Assembly (NCBI GenBank): GCA_029778515.1 | Contig: JAKOQD010000240.1 | Span: forward strand, 1 to 29,425 | Length of the DNA stretch: 29,425 nt | Reading direction: 5' to 3' | DNA from: Actinomycetes bacterium | Lineage (GTDB): Bacteria > Actinomycetota > Actinomycetes > Propionibacteriales > Propionibacteriaceae | Part shown: in pieces, positions 8,616 to 15,798 of the stretch | How positions within the stretch are numbered: position 1 is the first letter of the stretch | Layout: every line of letters begins with the position of its first letter | Translations under genes and position numbers: made by a program | Notes under the pieces: model-generated | What the model was told of the DNA's origin: nothing | Seen by the model: only the letters and a program-made list of their open reading frames with translations | Databases searched by the model: none

Positions 8616-9564
8616 CGGAGCCGACCCGGGAGTAGATGCTCAGGGCGCGGGGAGCGATCCGGCAGGTCAGCGGCACCTGACCGATCTCCTCCCCGTCGGC
8701 CATGCCGAAGAGCCCGTCGCCGTCGACCACGACCTCCCGTGCCCCCAGCAGTTCGACCGCGGGATCCTTCACGAAACCACCGGTGAACATCGTGGGCAGC
8801 AATCGCAGCATCGTCGCGCGGCTGACCGGATGGACGATGGTCACGTCCAGCCAGCCGTCGGTCACGTCGGCGTTCGGGCAGCCACACATGCCGCCGCCGA
8901 AATACCCGGCATTGCCGACCCCGATCATCATCGCCGACTGGTTCCGCGGCACCCCGTCGATCACCAGCCGGTACGTCAGCGGCTCGAAGCGGTTCAGCTC
9001 GGCGAGGGCCGCCCAGCTATAGGCCAGGCCGCCGAACCGAAAACGCTGGTGGTTCGCCCGGTAGTTCACCCGGCTGTCGAAACCGGTCGAGAGGATCGAG
9101 CCGACCCAGCGGTGCTCGGCACCATCGACCAGTGCGCCGCTAACCGACATCAGGTCGACCCGCCGGGTGACACCGCCAACGATGGTACGCAGCGCGCCGT
9201 TCAGGCCACCCGTGAGGCCGACTCCGCGGCAGAAGTCGTTCCCGGTGCCCGCAGGGATCAGTCCGAGCGACACGTCGGTGGCCGCCGCCGCGTTGAGGCC
9301 GAGGTGCATCATGCCGTCCCCGCCCATCACCAGCAGCGAGTCGGCCATGCGGCCCGGCTCGGCCGGACGGGCCTGCTCGACCGCGGCAATGCAGCGCAGC
9401 CGCGCCTCGGCGAAACTCGAAGTCTGGATCACCCGGAGACTCGCCTCGGGCAGGCCGGCCACCAACTCGCTGGTGACACGAGGTAGTTGCCGGCGGGCCA
9501 GGCCGCCGCCCGCCGCCGGGTTGACCACCAGGGTCAGCGTCGGCGAGTTGTAATGGAGGGTCAC
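8608..9564 (-). CDS. Diacylglycerol kinase catalytic-domain lipid kinase
   Basis: Protein of 318 aa of the DAGK_cat/YegS/LCB5-like family, which phosphorylates diacylglycerol or related lipids with ATP at the membrane face; the substrate here is unproven. Visible signatures are VVNPAAGGG at 13-21, the nucleotide-binding GGDGMMH at 81-87, and GLIPAGTGNDFCRG at 101-114, the most diagnostic motif. A beta-rich C-terminal domain includes VDGDGLFGMADGEEIG. The GTG at 9564 lies 1 nt after the tatC stop, behind a weak GAGG. The 3' end overlaps helY by 8 bp, so it is embedded in the tatC-helY transcript. Its place between tatC and helY differs from the mycobacterial order I recall, where tatC is next to helY. 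Confidence 0.9.
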   Translation of the reverse strand: MTLHYNSPTLTLVVNPAAGGGLARRQLPRVTSELVAGLPEASLRVIQTSSFAEARLRCIAAVEQARPAEPGRMADSLLVMGGDGMMHLGLNAAAATDVSLGLIPAGTGNDFCRGVGLTGGLNGALRTIVGGVTRRVDLMSVSGALVDGAEHRWVGSILSTGFDSRVNYRANHQRFRFGGLAYSWAALAELNRFEPLTYRLVIDGVPRNQSAMMIGVGNAGYFGGGMCGCPNADVTDGWLDVTIVHPVSRATMLRLLPTMFTGGFVKDPAVELLGAREVVVDGDGLFGMADGEEIGQVPLTCRIAPRALSIYSRVGSDG

Positions 9565-9565
9565 C

Positions 9566-10390
9566 TCAGCCCGCCTCGGCCAGCTGCGCCTTTGCCTTTC
9601 GGCGGTCGTTGATCCGGGCGATCGACTCGGCCGCCAAGTAGAGCAGCGTCATCGGCAGCGCCAGCGCCAGCATCGAGAACGGATCGGTGGACGGTGTCGC
9701 AGCGGCCCCGAACAGGAAGGTACCGAAGATCACGTAGGTGCGCGCCTTGCCCAACTGCTTGGCGGACACCACCCCCATCAGGTTCAGCCCGACCACGACC
9801 ACTGGCATCAGGAAGCCCAACCCGAAGACGACCATCAGCTGCAGGGTGAACTTGAGGAACTCGTCGATCGCCAGCAGGTTGGTCACCGGGACGCTGGACG
9901 GCGTGAAGGCCAGCAACACCGAGATGCCCTGCGGCAGGATGTAGTACCCGACCAGGACGCCCAGCAGGAACAGCGGCAGCGCAACGCCGATGAAAATCAG
10001 CGCGTATTTCTTCTCTTTGGCCAGCAGCGCCGGCACGATGTACGACCACAGCTGGTAGAGCCAGAACGGACTGGACAGCACCAGTCCGGCCACCACGCAG
10101 ATCTGCAGGGCAAGGGCCAGTGGGGTGCCCACACCGCTGATCACGGCAGACGTGTCCAGGTTGGGGTTGCTTTCCTTGAGCATCTCCACGGCCTGCAGAT
10201 AGGGCCGCATCAACACCAGGTAGAGCTGGTTGTAGAACACCGCGGCGAAGATACTCGCGGCGATGATCGCACCCGCGGCCACAATGACGCGGTAGCGCAG
10301 TTCACGCAGGTGGTCCGCCAGCGACATCACCCCACCAGGGGCGGCTGGCGGCGGTTTCAGCCAGGCGAACCTTGAGGTTCGGGTGGCCAA
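9566..10390 (-). CDS. tatC: Sec-independent protein translocase subunit TatC
   Basis: Multi-spanning receptor of the twin-arginine translocase; it binds Tat signal peptides of folded substrates and works with TatA. The N-terminal MSLADHLRELRYRV is the diagnostic signal-peptide-binding segment, and six hydrophobic membrane segments follow, including LVLSSPFWLYQLWSYIVPALL and GVALPLFLLGVLVGYYILP. With the TTG at 10390 the protein is 274 aa, including a 21-residue Pro/Ala extension. Actinobacterial TatC proteins often carry a short basic extension, so this may be real; the in-frame ATG at 10327 (residue 22), after a GGTGGGG stretch, is the main alternative. The gene lies 6 nt after tatA, forming a tatAC unit. 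No tatB is visible. Confidence 0.95.
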   Translation of the reverse strand: MATRTSRFAWLKPPPAAPGGVMSLADHLRELRYRVIVAAGAIIAASIFAAVFYNQLYLVLMRPYLQAVEMLKESNPNLDTSAVISGVGTPLALALQICVVAGLVLSSPFWLYQLWSYIVPALLAKEKKYALIFIGVALPLFLLGVLVGYYILPQGISVLLAFTPSSVPVTNLLAIDEFLKFTLQLMVVFGLGFLMPVVVVGLNLMGVVSAKQLGKARTYVIFGTFLFGAAATPSTDPFSMLALALPMTLLYLAAESIARINDRRKAKAQLAEAG

Positions 10391-10396
10391 GGTGGG

Positions 10397-10609
10397 TCAG
10401 GCCCTGGTGCCGGGATCCGAGTCGACGATGGTCGTCGGTTCGGTGGGCTCTGGAGTGCTGCCCGGAACCTGCTTCGCGGGCGTAGACGTCTCCTCCTTGA
10501 ACTCGCGAATGGCCTTGCCGGCGCTCTTGCCGATGCCAGCCAGGCGGGTGCCGCCGAAGATCAGCAGCGCGATCAGGGCGATGATTGCCCATTCCCACGG
10601 TCCGAGCAT
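10397..10609 (-). CDS. tatA: Twin-arginine translocase pore subunit TatA
   Basis: A 70-aa single-span protein that oligomerises to form the translocation pathway with TatC. MLGPWEWAIIALIALLIFG forms the membrane helix (about residues 6-20), followed by the hinge FGGTRLAGIG and the amphipathic helix KSAGKAIREFKEE; the rest is a Pro/Thr-rich tail. A strong AAAGGAG ribosome site lies 5 nt before the ATG at 10609. It sits 36 nt after a small membrane-protein gene and just before tatC, consistent with one transcript running from pafB to the helicase. Confidence 0.95.
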   Translation of the reverse strand: MLGPWEWAIIALIALLIFGGTRLAGIGKSAGKAIREFKEETSTPAKQVPGSTPEPTEPTTIVDSDPGTRA

Positions 10610-10645
10610 GGGTACTCCTTTGTTGTAAGCGTTTGCAGAGCAACC

Positions 10646-10837
10646 TTAGCCGTCAGTACGCCCCGGGAGTTCCGGCTGCAGGCGTCCCAGGATGTCGGCG
10701 AGTTCGGTCGCGCGTTCGCCCAGCATCTCCAGCTCGGAGAACAGGTCGGACGCCTTGTGCCAGAGCCAGATCCCATAGCTGACCACCATGATCAGCCCAC
10801 CGAGGGCGATCAGGCCGAACAGCAGGATCCAGTTCAT
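10646..10837 (-). CDS. Small single-span membrane protein, function unknown
   Basis: A 63-aa protein: an N-terminal membrane helix (residues 3-24, NWILLFGLIALGGLIMVVSYGIWLW), then a charged heptad-like helix (KASDLFSELEMLGERATELADILGRL) that could form a coiled coil, and a short polar tail. I do not recognise a named family. It lies 9 nt after pafC and 36 nt before tatA on the same strand, with an AGGG ribosome site upstream. It somewhat resembles TatA/TatB in layout (membrane helix plus amphipathic helix) but lacks the FGxxxLP-type hinge. It could be a TatB-like accessory or an unrelated envelope protein; both are inference. Confidence 0.75.
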   Translation of the reverse strand: MNWILLFGLIALGGLIMVVSYGIWLWHKASDLFSELEMLGERATELADILGRLQPELPGRTDG

Positions 10838-10846
10838 GGATGAACC

Positions 10847-11797
10847 CTACCCCGCGGCATAGGCGATCAGCGCGTCTGCCGCAGCCGCGCGGGCCCCATC
10901 CGCAGCCTCTGGCGGTGACACCCGCCGCACCTCGCGGCCCAGGCGCAGCAACAACGAGCGCAGCCACGCCGGGTCGGCCACCAGCAGGTCGACTTCGACG
11001 GCCCCGCGCGGGTGCCGAACCGCCCGAACCGGGTAGTACTCGGTGATCCATTCGGCGCTGGGCGTGAGCCGGAGGGTCACCTCCGCGGCGTCCGGGCGCT
11101 CGTCCAGCCAGCCCGCGCCGAAGTCGGGTGGCGTGCCGTGTTCAGGCGCCTTCCGGGTGGTCTCCCGGACCGCCGTGATCCGGTCGAGCCGGTAGGTCCG
11201 CCAAGCTTCGCGGTCGAGGCTCCACGCCTGCAGGTAGCCGAAGCCGTCGCGCACGATCAACTGCGCGGGCGCGACCAGCGGGCTGGACGTGACCAGGCCT
11301 GAGTCGGTGTACTCCAGCTCGGTGACCACACCGGACGCGATCGCTTCGGCCAGGCGCTGGCGCAGGTCCTCATCCCCGCCGGAAACGGCCACCCTGGGCA
11401 CTGGTGCGCCCACCCCGGCGCCGGCGGCCGCTTCCAGCTTCACGAGCGCAGTGTCGACATCGCCGGCTGCGTCTCGTCCGACCAGTTCGCGGACAGCACG
11501 CAGCGCCACGACCAGGCTCAACGCCTCGTCTGGGGTGAACCGCAGCGGACGCGACAGGTACTCGGCATTGCTGAGCCGGATTCGGCCGGTGTCAGCCACG
11601 GTCTCCATGTCGATCTCGATCAGGTCACCGGGCATGCCGCCAGGCAGGCCGCAGTACCAGAGCACGTGCAGGTCGGCGAGCAACTGCTCGGTGCTCACTG
11701 CGAACAGCTCGGCTGTGGCGCTCAGTTCGGCGTCCGGATGGGTCTGCAGGTAGGGCACCAAAGAGAGCAACCTGGATACCTGGTCGGCCGACGTCAT
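10847..11797 (-). CDS. pafC: WYL-domain transcriptional activator subunit PafC
   Basis: Partner of PafB in the PafBC activator, which in mycobacteria switches on most LexA/RecA-independent DNA-damage genes. The protein is about 316 aa. An N-terminal winged-helix segment (SADQVSRLLSLVPYLQTHPDAELSATAELF) is followed by a WYL domain whose core reads FGYLQAWSLDREAWRTYRLDRI, and a C-terminal WCX-like region. I prefer the ATG at 11797 to the GTG at 11800: the AGGAGG site then has normal spacing, and the start overlaps the pafB stop in a TGATG junction. Tight coupling to pafB and position next to tatA match the mycobacterial order. Confidence 0.92.
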   Translation of the reverse strand: MTSADQVSRLLSLVPYLQTHPDAELSATAELFAVSTEQLLADLHVLWYCGLPGGMPGDLIEIDMETVADTGRIRLSNAEYLSRPLRFTPDEALSLVVALRAVRELVGRDAAGDVDTALVKLEAAAGAGVGAPVPRVAVSGGDEDLRQRLAEAIASGVVTELEYTDSGLVTSSPLVAPAQLIVRDGFGYLQAWSLDREAWRTYRLDRITAVRETTRKAPEHGTPPDFGAGWLDERPDAAEVTLRLTPSAEWITEYYPVRAVRHPRGAVEVDLLVADPAWLRSLLLRLGREVRRVSPPEAADGARAAAADALIAYAAG

Positions 11798-12744
11798 CAC
11801 TTTCCTCCTGCGACCGCGGCCAGCTGGGCGATCACGGCCCGCCGGATGTACAGCGGCTTCAGCACCAGCGCGTCCGCTCCGTAGGCGCAGAGTTCCCCGA
11901 CGAAGTCGCCGACCCGGGAGTAGCTGACCCGGAGGGGTTCATAGCCGCTCGGCACGTCATAGACGCCTTCGGTCGGTGTCGCGCGGCGCCTCAGGTCGGC
12001 CGCGCGTCCGGGCTTGATCGCGACGATCGCGGACGCGTCCGCCCGGCTGGGCTCAAGGCTACGCCAAGCGGCTTCCAGGTCGAGCTCCGGAACGGTGTAG
12101 CTGGCCGGCTTGCCCGCTGGGACGGCCGGTGCGTCCAGACGGGCGACTTTGAACATGCGGGGTTCACCCTTGGCGCGATCGCGTCCGTACAGGTACCAGG
12201 CGCCACGCCGGTAGGTCATCGCCCAGGGCTCGACGGTGCGGGTCTGACCGCGGTAGTCGAAGCGGATCGGCGTGCGTGCACCGGTGGCCGCCCAGATACT
12301 GGCGAAGGCCGGCTCCCGCGCCCCGATGGACGGTGCCAGCCCGGCCAGTCGCTGCGGATCCGGGTCGACCCCTGCGGCCCGAAGCTTCGCCAAGGCCGAG
12401 ATAGCGTGCTCGGCCTGCGTTGCGGACTCCCAGACGGTCGCGGCAAGGCCGAGGGCAGCGGTCTCGGCTGGAGTGAACTCGATGGCCGGCAACTCGAAGT
12501 CCTTGCGTCGGATCCGGTAGCCGACGTCGTCGGGAAACAGCGGGTTGTTGCTGCCGGTCTCCACCGGCACGCCCATCGCCCGCAGTTCGTCCTTGTCGCG
12601 CTCGAAGGTGCGCTCGAAGGCCGCGTCCGAGAGGTCGTGGTAGCCCTCGACGACCTCCCGGATCTGGGTCTTCTCGATGAACCGGCGGGCCATGAGCAGG
12701 CAGATAGCCAGGTTCATGATGCGTTCTGACTTCCGCGGCGACAC
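11797..12744 (-). CDS. pafB: WYL-domain transcriptional activator subunit PafB
   Basis: Other half of the PafBC DNA-damage-response activator. The 315-aa protein begins SPRKSERIMNLAICLLMARRFIEKTQIREVVEGY, the typical PafB winged-helix opening, and carries a WYL domain with the core GAWYLYGRDRAKGEPRMFKVARL, then a WCX-type C-terminal domain. The GTG at 12744 reproduces the family N-terminus; the ATG at 12717 would remove part of the DNA-binding helix, and the open frame further upstream is antisense to gluQ. A TAACGT box lies 7 nt before the GTG, so this transcript too may be leaderless. It heads the block pafB-pafC-small protein-tatA-tatC-lipid kinase-helY. pafA is about 3 kb away. Confidence 0.92.
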   Translation of the reverse strand: MSPRKSERIMNLAICLLMARRFIEKTQIREVVEGYHDLSDAAFERTFERDKDELRAMGVPVETGSNNPLFPDDVGYRIRRKDFELPAIEFTPAETAALGLAATVWESATQAEHAISALAKLRAAGVDPDPQRLAGLAPSIGAREPAFASIWAATGARTPIRFDYRGQTRTVEPWAMTYRRGAWYLYGRDRAKGEPRMFKVARLDAPAVPAGKPASYTVPELDLEAAWRSLEPSRADASAIVAIKPGRAADLRRRATPTEGVYDVPSGYEPLRVSYSRVGDFVGELCAYGADALVLKPLYIRRAVIAQLAAVAGGK

Positions 12745-12824
12745 GCCGGTGACGTTACCCGATCTGCAAGACTCGCCGGTGCATCGACTTGCCCATGCAC
12801 CCACGCGACTTGGAGGAGGCCGGA

Positions 12825-13709
12825 TTGTCGGGACGGTTCGCGCCCAGCCCGACCTCGGCGCTGCACCTGGGCAACCTGCGGACGGCCCTGGTCGCCTGGC
12901 TGCTCGCCCGCACCACCGGACGGGAGTTCCGGCTGCGGATCGAGGACCTCGATGTGGCCCGGGTTGCGGCGGCGCCCGAGGTCGCGGCGCAGCAAGTGGA
13001 CGACCTGCTGGCGTTGGGGCTCGACTTCGACGGCGAGGTGATCTGGCAGTCCGCACGAGTGGACGCCTATGCCGAAGCGGTCGGCCGGCTGGAGACCTAC
13101 GAGTGCTTCTGCACCCGACGGGAGATCGCCGAAGCCGCGTCCGCGCCGCACGGTGACGGGTACCGGCCCTATCCCGGGACCTGTCGCGCGCTGAGTGCCG
13201 CGGCGCGCGAGCGGCTGCGGCAGACCCGGCCACCGGCGCTGCGGGTGCGGGCCGCCGAGGATTCGAGCACAGTCACCGATCTGTGGGCGGGCGAGGTGAC
13301 CGGCGTTGTGGACGACTTCGTCCTGGTGCGCAACGACGGCACCTACGCGTACAACCTGGCCGTGGTCGTCGACGATCTGGCCATGGGCATCGATCAGGTC
13401 TGCCGCGGTGACGACCTGTTGTCGTCCTCCCCTCGACAGGCCTGGCTGGCTCAGCAGCTTGGTGGCCCGGCACCGGTCTACGCGCATGTGCCGCTGGCAG
13501 TGAACGCGTCCGGCAAGCGCCTGGCCAAGCGGGACGGCGCGGTCACGCTCGCCGACCTTGCCGTGACCGGCGTGACGCCCGCGGAGGCGCTGAGCCGGAT
13601 CGCCGCCTCGCTCGAACTCGCGACGCCCGGTGAGCCGGTGACCCCCGAACAGCTGTTGATCAGATTCGACCCGGATGAGTTGCCGCGGCAACCCTGGTTG
13701 GTCGCCTGA
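12825..13709 (+). CDS. gluQ: Glutamyl-Q tRNA(Asp) synthetase
   Basis: Truncated GluRS paralogue that attaches glutamate to queuosine at position 34 of tRNA(Asp), without an anticodon-binding domain. The 294-aa size fits. The class I HIGH-type motif is APSPTSALHLGNLRTAL, the KMSKS-type motif is KRLAKRDGA, and the zinc ligands CFC plus YPGTC (Cys-X-Cys ... Tyr-X3-Cys) of GluQRS are kept. I chose the TTG at 12825 because GGAGGAGG precedes it by 5 nt and the protein then begins directly at SGRFAPSP; the ATG at 12795 has no ribosome site and adds 10 residues. It is the only plus-strand gene between 4.6 and 28.6 kb, divergent from pafB and convergent with mmuM. Confidence 0.93.
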   Translation: MSGRFAPSPTSALHLGNLRTALVAWLLARTTGREFRLRIEDLDVARVAAAPEVAAQQVDDLLALGLDFDGEVIWQSARVDAYAEAVGRLETYECFCTRREIAEAASAPHGDGYRPYPGTCRALSAAARERLRQTRPPALRVRAAEDSSTVTDLWAGEVTGVVDDFVLVRNDGTYAYNLAVVVDDLAMGIDQVCRGDDLLSSSPRQAWLAQQLGGPAPVYAHVPLAVNASGKRLAKRDGAVTLADLAVTGVTPAEALSRIAASLELATPGEPVTPEQLLIRFDPDELPRQPWLVA

Positions 13710-13722
13710 ACACCCGCCCCGA

Positions 13723-13762
13723 CACCCGTCCACCCGCGCAAGCACCCGTCCACCCGCGCAAG
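13723..13762. repeat. Two-copy 20-bp tandem repeat
   Basis: A 20-bp unit of the form CACCCGTCCACCCGCGCAAG occurs twice head to tail without mismatch (13723-13742, 13743-13762). The second copy runs into the left arm of the inverted repeat that follows. Degenerate complementary relatives (GTGGACG, GGACGGGGACG) recur on the other side up to about 13862, so the whole gluQ-mmuM gap seems built from one repeat family. Confidence 0.8.
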
Positions 13763-13814
13763 CTGGACAGTTGTGACCCGTCTTCGGATACAACTGTCCA
13801 GCTTGCGAGGGTGG
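13750..13814. repeat. 25-bp-arm inverted repeat between convergent gluQ and mmuM
   Basis: The left arm (13750-13774) and right arm (13790-13814) are reverse complements over 25 bases with one mismatch; the core is GCAAGCTGGACAGTTGT. The loop is 15 bases (13775-13789). The transcript from either strand would fold into a very stable hairpin, with no clear U-run. Likely a REP/MITE-type palindrome that may also end transcription of both converging genes. Confidence 0.85.
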
Positions 13815-13878
13815 ATGAGGACCGGTGGACGCGGACGAATGGACGGGGACGTGTGGACGGGGACTCGCGCGGCTGGAG

Positions 13879-14733
13879 TCAATCGGCGAGCAGGGTTGCC
13901 AGCTCGGCGATCTCGGCGGCACCTACGCCACAGCAGCCGCCGACCCAGGTGGCGCCGGCGGCCAGCCAGGATTCGACCAGTTCTGGACGCCACGCGTCCG
14001 GCCGGCGCCATTCCTTGGCGGCCGCGTCCCAACTGCCCCCGCCGTTCGGGTAGGCGATCCCAGGAAGTCCAGTGACCGCCACGGCGGTCGCGACCGCAGC
14101 CGGGACGTCTTCGGGTGCTGAGCAGTTCACGCCGGCCGCCACCAGCACGGGGCAGCTCGCGAGCGCGCCGTAGGCGTCCGCCAACCGCTGCCCGGCCGAG
14201 GTGCGGTCACCGCGAACCGAGTAGCTGAACCAAGCCGGCAGATCGAACTCGGCCAGCAACTCGAGCAACACCTCGGCCTCGCGGACGTCAGGCACGGTCT
14301 CGACGGCGAAGAGGTCGGGGCCGGCAGCAGCCAGCAGTTCCAACCGTTGGGCGTGGAAGTCGCGTAGGGCAGCGACGGAAACGCCGTAGTCGCCGCGGTA
14401 TTCCGAGCCGTCCGCCAGCGCGGCGCCGTACGGGCCGACTGAAGCTGCCACCAGCCGGTCATCGCCGAACTCATCACGGACATCGCGCGCGATCCGCACG
14501 CTGTCCCCGATCAGCGCCTCCGCGTTGCCAAAGCCCGCGGCGGCGAAGCCGGCGACGCTCGCCTGGTAGCTGGCCGTCGTAGCCACCTGCGCACCGGCCG
14601 CGAAATACGTCCGGTGCGCCTCGGCGAGCCGATCGGGCGCGTCCGCCAGCAGCCGAGCTGTCCACAACGCCGAACTGAGGTCGGCACCCTGCTGCTCCAA
14701 GACGGTGGAGAGCCCACCGTCCAAGATAATCAC
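13879..14733 (-). CDS. mmuM: Homocysteine S-methyltransferase
   Basis: Transfers a methyl group from S-methylmethionine or S-adenosylmethionine to homocysteine, giving methionine. The 284-aa barrel starts VIILDGGLSTVLEQQGADLSSALWTARLL, typical of the family. The zinc-cysteines are present: AAGVNCS in the middle and the terminal VGGCCG motif. The GTG at 14733 overlaps the FKBP stop as GTGA, giving translational coupling; the longer frame upstream is antisense-like. It is the last gene of the long minus-strand run that begins at pyrG. I see no S-methylmethionine permease (mmuP) beside it, so the in vivo methyl donor is uncertain. Confidence 0.93.
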   Translation of the reverse strand: MIILDGGLSTVLEQQGADLSSALWTARLLADAPDRLAEAHRTYFAAGAQVATTASYQASVAGFAAAGFGNAEALIGDSVRIARDVRDEFGDDRLVAASVGPYGAALADGSEYRGDYGVSVAALRDFHAQRLELLAAAGPDLFAVETVPDVREAEVLLELLAEFDLPAWFSYSVRGDRTSAGQRLADAYGALASCPVLVAAGVNCSAPEDVPAAVATAVAVTGLPGIAYPNGGGSWDAAAKEWRRPDAWRPELVESWLAAGATWVGGCCGVGAAEIAELATLLAD

Positions 14734-15722
14734 GACGCCGTGGCGAAAAGCAGATCGACCACGTAGACGATGGTGTCGCCGGCCTCCAGCGGCGGGTTGT
14801 TGCTGCCCTTCGGGAAACCGTCCGCCGGCGGCAACACCAGGAGCACCCGCGAGCCGACCGGCTTGCCGACCAGGCCGGTCTGCCAACCTGGAATCGTGCT
14901 GGAGAGAGCGCCGCCGCTGGGCGAATCGAAGCCGTCGTCGACCAACTTGCCGGTCTTCCACGAGTAGCCGACGTAGCGGGCCAGGATGGAGTCGCCCTTG
15001 GCGACCTTGTTCTCGGTGCCCTCGATCAGCGTCTGCGCGACCATCTTGGTCGGCGCCGCGGTGCTCGGGATCGTAATCGTCGGCTTGCCGGTGCCCGCGC
15101 TGACCGTCGGCAGCCCCGCCGGCGGTGTGATGGTCGTTCCGGATGGCTCGGCGACCGAAACCGAGAGGACGTCGACGACGAAGATCAGAGTGTCGCCTGC
15201 CTCATAGCCTTCCGGGCCGCTGGATGGGCTGGCGTCGTAGGCGTCCGTCCCCGGCATCGCGATCAGCACCCGGCTGCCGGACTGCTGCCCGGTCAGGCCG
15301 GTCTTGAAGCCGGCCACAACGCCGTTGAGCGCGAACGTCTTGGGCATGTTCTCGGTATAGGACTCCTCGAACATCTTGCCGGTGCGGCCGTTCACGCCGT
15401 AGTAGTGGACGGTGACATAGCCGTCGGCGAGCGCCCTGGCGCCCGTGCCCGCTTCGAGAACCTTCATCCGGGTCTGGTCGATCGCGAACGGTGCCTTCAC
15501 GGACACGCTCGGCTTCTTGAGCCGCTCGCCGGTCACTTTGATGCCGTCCAGCGAGTTGGACGCCTTCACGGTCGAAGTCGGCGTCGCGCTGGGCGACGCG
15601 GACGCGCTGGCCGACGTCGAAGGCGTCGCAGACGCGGACGGCGTCGCACTCGGTGCGGGCGCGCTGCACGCCGCAAGGGCGAGCAGGCTGGCAATGACTG
15701 GGATCAGGCGAGTTCTGGACAC
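14730..15722 (-). CDS. Lipoprotein with two FKBP-type peptidyl-prolyl isomerase domains
   Basis: Predicted lipid-anchored protein of 330 aa. The signal peptide RTRLIPVIASLLALAAC has a LAAC lipobox with Cys near residue 19, then a Ser/Ala/Thr/Pro-rich linker. Two FKBP domains follow: the first (about 95-185) contains VTVHYYGVNGRTGKMFEES and GFKTGLTGQQSGSRVLIAMP; the second (about 230-328) contains ILARYVGYSWKTGK and PGWQTGLVGKPVGSRVLLVLP. Typical active-site residues are only partly kept: Trp is replaced by Phe in the first domain and Tyr by Phe in the second, so one or both may act mainly as chaperone or binding modules. The GTG at 15722 is set by the signal peptide. An FKBP gene beside pafA is also found in Streptomyces. 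Confidence 0.9.
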   Translation of the reverse strand: MSRTRLIPVIASLLALAACSAPAPSATPSASATPSTSASASASPSATPTSTVKASNSLDGIKVTGERLKKPSVSVKAPFAIDQTRMKVLEAGTGARALADGYVTVHYYGVNGRTGKMFEESYTENMPKTFALNGVVAGFKTGLTGQQSGSRVLIAMPGTDAYDASPSSGPEGYEAGDTLIFVVDVLSVSVAEPSGTTITPPAGLPTVSAGTGKPTITIPSTAAPTKMVAQTLIEGTENKVAKGDSILARYVGYSWKTGKLVDDGFDSPSGGALSSTIPGWQTGLVGKPVGSRVLLVLPPADGFPKGSNNPPLEAGDTIVYVVDLLFATAS

Positions 15723-15798
15723 GCTGGCTAGGGTACCGAACCGCGCTATGCGAGCTGACCACACCGGGGCGGCGCCCCGTTGGCTACAAAGCTGGTGA

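Noticed and set aside
12745..13233. Upstream extension of pafB to 478 codons
   Set aside because: The added part is antisense to gluQ and lacks any WYL/HTH features; the family N-terminus begins at the GTG at 12744.
15765..15779. CGGGGC-GGC-GCCCCG hairpin between pafA and the FKBP gene
   Set aside because: A short GC palindrome without a U-run; too common in high-GC DNA to call a terminator.
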